From: Candidatus Polarisedimenticolia bacterium
Lineage (GTDB): Bacteria > Acidobacteriota > Polarisedimenticolia > Gp22-AA2 > AA152
DNA: 64,000 nucleotides
Assembly (NCBI GenBank): GCA_036004685.1
Contig: DASYRE010000041.1
Coordinates: 62,001-126,000, forward strand
Reading direction: 5' to 3'
Part shown: positions 61,742 to 64,000 of the stretch, in pieces
Position numbering within the stretch: position 1 is the stretch's first letter
How the letters are laid out: every line of letters begins with the position of its first letter
Translations under genes and position numbers: made by a program
Notes under the pieces: model-generated
Databases searched by the model: none
The model's input: the letters and a program-made list of their open reading frames with translations, nothing else
What the model was told of the DNA's origin: nothing

Positions 61742-64000
61742 GTGGGCGCATCCTTCAGGGCGACGGGCGCCCCGCTCCGCCGCCGCCTCGCGGCGGCGTG
61801 CCTCGTCCTCGCGGTCGCCCTCCTGTTCCACAGGGTCCTGCTTGGCGAAGGACTCCTCTACTTCCGCGACGTCTCCCTGAACCACCTCCCCAGCCGGATT
61901 TACACCACGCCGCTCCTGCGCTCCGGGCATCTGGCTCTGTGGAATCCTTACCTATCGGGAGGGATGCCCTTCGCAGCGAATCCGAACAACCTGTTGCTCC
62001 ACCCCATCAGCCTCCTGTTCCTGGCGCTTCCCGTGATGGTCGCCTTTCATGCTTCCATCCTCCTCCAGTACGTGCTGGCGGGCTGGGGAATGCTCCTGTG
62101 GGCAAGGGGAGAGGGCCTGCGGGAGGAAGCGGGCCTGGCAGGCGCCGTGACCTACGCCTTGGGCGGGGCCATGGCCTCCTGCGGCTCCCTCCAGAACCTC
62201 CTCTCCTCGTGGGCCTGGGTGCCTCTCGCTCTCTTCGCGGCTCAACGTCATCGGCAAAGCGGGAGCCGATGGGCGCTGCTCGGCTTCTCGGGCGCGGTGG
62301 GCGTGCAGGTCCTGGCGGGAGATCCGCTGGCGGCCGGCACCGCGCTCCTCCTCGCCCTCGCCGATGCGCGCTGGGGGGCGGGCGCGGAAGGGAAGCGGTT
62401 CGGACGCGCCGCCGGCCGACTGGCCGCGGGCTTCCTGCTGGGCTGCGGGATGGCGCTGGCTCAAGTGATTCCGGCGCGCGAGATGCTGATGGAATCGAGC
62501 CGGTCCTCCGGGGTTCCCTTCAAGGACGCGGCGGTCTGGTCGATCGCGCCGATCCGGCTGCTGGAGACGATCGTCCCGTCGCTCTACGGCGATCCCACGA
62601 TGCTCCGCGTCACGAGTTATTGGGGAGGCTTGGTTTTCGAGAAAGGATACCCCTTCCTGCTGAGCATCTATGTCGGCGCGGTTCCGGTCCTGCTCGGCCT
62701 CTGCGCGCTGGGTGCGAAAGGCCGGCTCGCCAAGGCGCTCGGTGCGCTCACCGGATTCTTCCTGCTGGCCTCCCTGGGACCGCGGGGTTTCCTTTACACG
62801 GCGCTCTACCACGGAGTGCCGCTGCTGGCGAGCCTGCGGTACCCCTCCCGCTTTTTGATTCCGGCCTCGCTGTGCCTGTCGATGCTCGCGGCGCTCGGAC
62901 TGGCGCGCTTTCGGGAGGAGTTGCCCCGCCGGAGGCTGGGTCCGGGGACGCGCCTGCTGCTGGGGGGGGCGGGACTCCTCGCCGCCGTCACGGCGGCCCT
63001 GGCGTGGTTCCCGCCCTGCCGGGAATGGCTCGTCGGCGGAGGATTGGGAGTCGCCGCGCACGTCGGCGCGGCGGAACTGGGGGTCATCACCGGCAAGATC
63101 CAAGTAGAGCTTCTGCGCTGCACGCTCCTGTCCGCCGGGGCGGGGGTCACGGTCCTGGCGCTCCGGAGGCTGCGGATGGGACCGGCGCTAGCCTCGCTTC
63201 TGGCGCTCCTCGCGATCGGCGTGGATCTGGTCTCGGCGAACTCCCACGTGAATCCCGTGGTGCCTCCGGCGTTCTACGAAGCGACCCCGCCGATCTTGAA
63301 GATCGTGGAGGACGCCAATCCGGCCAAGCGCGTCTACTCCGAGCCGCGCCCGGCGGGCTTCGCCGTGATGGCGCTGAGCGATTCCGCCTGGTGGGGCTAC
63401 TACTGGGACCAGCTTACCGGCCGAGTGGGCACTTCGCTGCCACACCGGGTTCGGATGGCCTACGACAAGAGCACCGATCTCCTAAGTCCGCGCCGCGTCA
63501 ACGAGCTCGCGGATCAGATGAGAGATCTCGACGCGAAGAGCCTCCGCCGGCTCGCCGAGATCGCGGAGGTCGGCACGCTGGCCACCTACCGGGAATTGAA
63601 CGACCCGGGCCTCATTCCGGCGGGACAGGTCGCGAGGCAGACGAACGTTCCTCTGCGCTTCTACCGGACGCGGGACCCCTTGCCGAGGGCTTTTCTCGTC
63701 GCGCGCGCCCGACCGGAGAGGGGCAAAGCCCTCGAGGCGCTGACGCGCGACGACTTCGATCCGCGGGCGGAAGCCTACGTCGAAGGGATCCGCTCGGCGC
63801 GCGGCGATCCGGGGGCGGCGGGCAGCGCGCGCGTCGTGGTCGATGCGCCCGAGCGGTTGGTCGTGGAGGTTTCCGCCGCGCGGCCCGGCTGGCTCATCGT
63901 GACGGACAATTTCTATCCCGGATGGATCGCGCAGCGCGACGGAACGTCTCTGCCGATCCGGCGGGGAAATTTCCTGTTTCGAGCCGTGGAAGTCCCCGCC
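61742..64000 (+). CDS. YfhO-like polytopic membrane protein (runs off the window)
   Basis: At least 753 codons open to the window edge. A polytopic protein with about twelve or more helices: FRDVSLNHLPSRIYTTPLLRSGHLALWNPYLSGGMPFAANPN near the start is the YfhO/DUF2723-like first loop with acidic residue. Near the window edge VVDAPERLVVEVSAARPGWLIVTDNFYPGWIA is typical of YfhO C-terminal beta strands. YfhO proteins are GT-C-like; some add sugars to teichoic acids, but substrates in Gram-negatives are unknown. GTG at 61742 has AGGAG at 61734-61738. It is 9 bp after pilR, probably cotranscribed. Confidence 0.85.
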   Translation, partial: MGASFRATGAPLRRRLAAACLVLAVALLFHRVLLGEGLLYFRDVSLNHLPSRIYTTPLLRSGHLALWNPYLSGGMPFAANPNNLLLHPISLLFLALPVMVAFHASILLQYVLAGWGMLLWARGEGLREEAGLAGAVTYALGGAMASCGSLQNLLSSWAWVPLALFAAQRHRQSGSRWALLGFSGAVGVQVLAGDPLAAGTALLLALADARWGAGAEGKRFGRAAGRLAAGFLLGCGMALAQVIPAREMLMESSRSSGVPFKDAAVWSIAPIRLLETIVPSLYGDPTMLRVTSYWGGLVFEKGYPFLLSIYVGAVPVLLGLCALGAKGRLAKALGALTGFFLLASLGPRGFLYTALYHGVPLLASLRYPSRFLIPASLCLSMLAALGLARFREELPRRRLGPGTRLLLGGAGLLAAVTAALAWFPPCREWLVGGGLGVAAHVGAAELGVITGKIQVELLRCTLLSAGAGVTVLALRRLRMGPALASLLALLAIGVDLVSANSHVNPVVPPAFYEATPPILKIVEDANPAKRVYSEPRPAGFAVMALSDSAWWGYYWDQLTGRVGTSLPHRVRMAYDKSTDLLSPRRVNELADQMRDLDAKSLRRLAEIAEVGTLATYRELNDPGLIPAGQVARQTNVPLRFYRTRDPLPRAFLVARARPERGKALEALTRDDFDPRAEAYVEGIRSARGDPGAAGSARVVVDAPERLVVEVSAARPGWLIVTDNFYPGWIAQRDGTSLPIRRGNFLFRAVEVPA

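Overview
The window is GC-rich, densely coded chromosomal DNA from a Gram-negative bacterium. It has an outer-membrane secretin, porin and lipoproteins, a rod-shape and peptidoglycan cluster, and a complete type IV pilus motor. Many genes start with GTG or TTG behind strong GGAGG sites. The mix of MopE-type Cys-rich repeats, TPR proteins, mutS2, a rSAM/DUF2344 fusion next to RNase G, and pilMNOPQ followed by accBC suggests an Acidobacteriota-like or deltaproteobacterial-grade organism. That placement is inference. I found no rRNA, tRNA, CRISPR array, insertion sequence or phage gene.

Layout. 1-8.7 kb: partial mutS2 (minus), a 16-bp perfect inverted repeat that may mark a structured RNA, a secreted protein, a TMTC-like membrane/TPR protein, a DsbA-like thioredoxin, a small exported protein with a DUF1015 protein, and a cysteine-desulfurase homologue lacking the PLP lysine. 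8.8-11.9 kb: an exported protein and a secreted HExxH-type protein with four 44-residue MopE repeats, closed by a strong terminator. 12-17.6 kb: a TPR protein and PpiD-like foldase (minus), then a FecR-domain protein overlapping a GAF-GGDEF cyclase. 17.6-27.2 kb: mreBCD-mrdA-rodA, the rSAM protein and RNase G. 27.4-33.4 kb: an acyl-CoA thioesterase (minus), then an operon of ApbE flavin transferase, porin, FMN-binding protein and His-rich four-helix membrane protein behind a strong promoter and a 19-bp palindrome, then a secreted TPR protein. 33.5-41.2 kb: gmhA and pgeF (minus), yajC-secD-secF, rel, ridA, and a zinc-type rpmB (minus). 41.4-47.5 kb: pilMNOPQ plus a lipoprotein and terminator. 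47.6-52 kb: TPR, roadblock, accB, accC, aroK and a phosphoesterase. 52-54.3 kb: two GT-C-like membrane proteins (minus). 54.4-64 kb: pilB-pilT-pilC-pilS-pilR and a partial YfhO-like membrane protein that runs off the end. The major pilin gene is not in the window.

How it fits together. Most of the window is envelope biogenesis: wall elongation (MreBCD, PBP2, RodA), protein export and folding (YajC-SecDF, PpiD, DsbA-like), T4P assembly with its PilSR control, and membrane glycosyltransferase-like proteins. The most unusual items are the flavin operon (a predicted extracytoplasmic flavin electron-transfer module with its own porin), a SecF with an inserted helix-hairpin-helix-like region, the Lys-less desulfurase and the stem-closed element near 1.4 kb. 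About twenty sigma70-type promoters can be read by eye, and several share the -10 hexamer TATATT.
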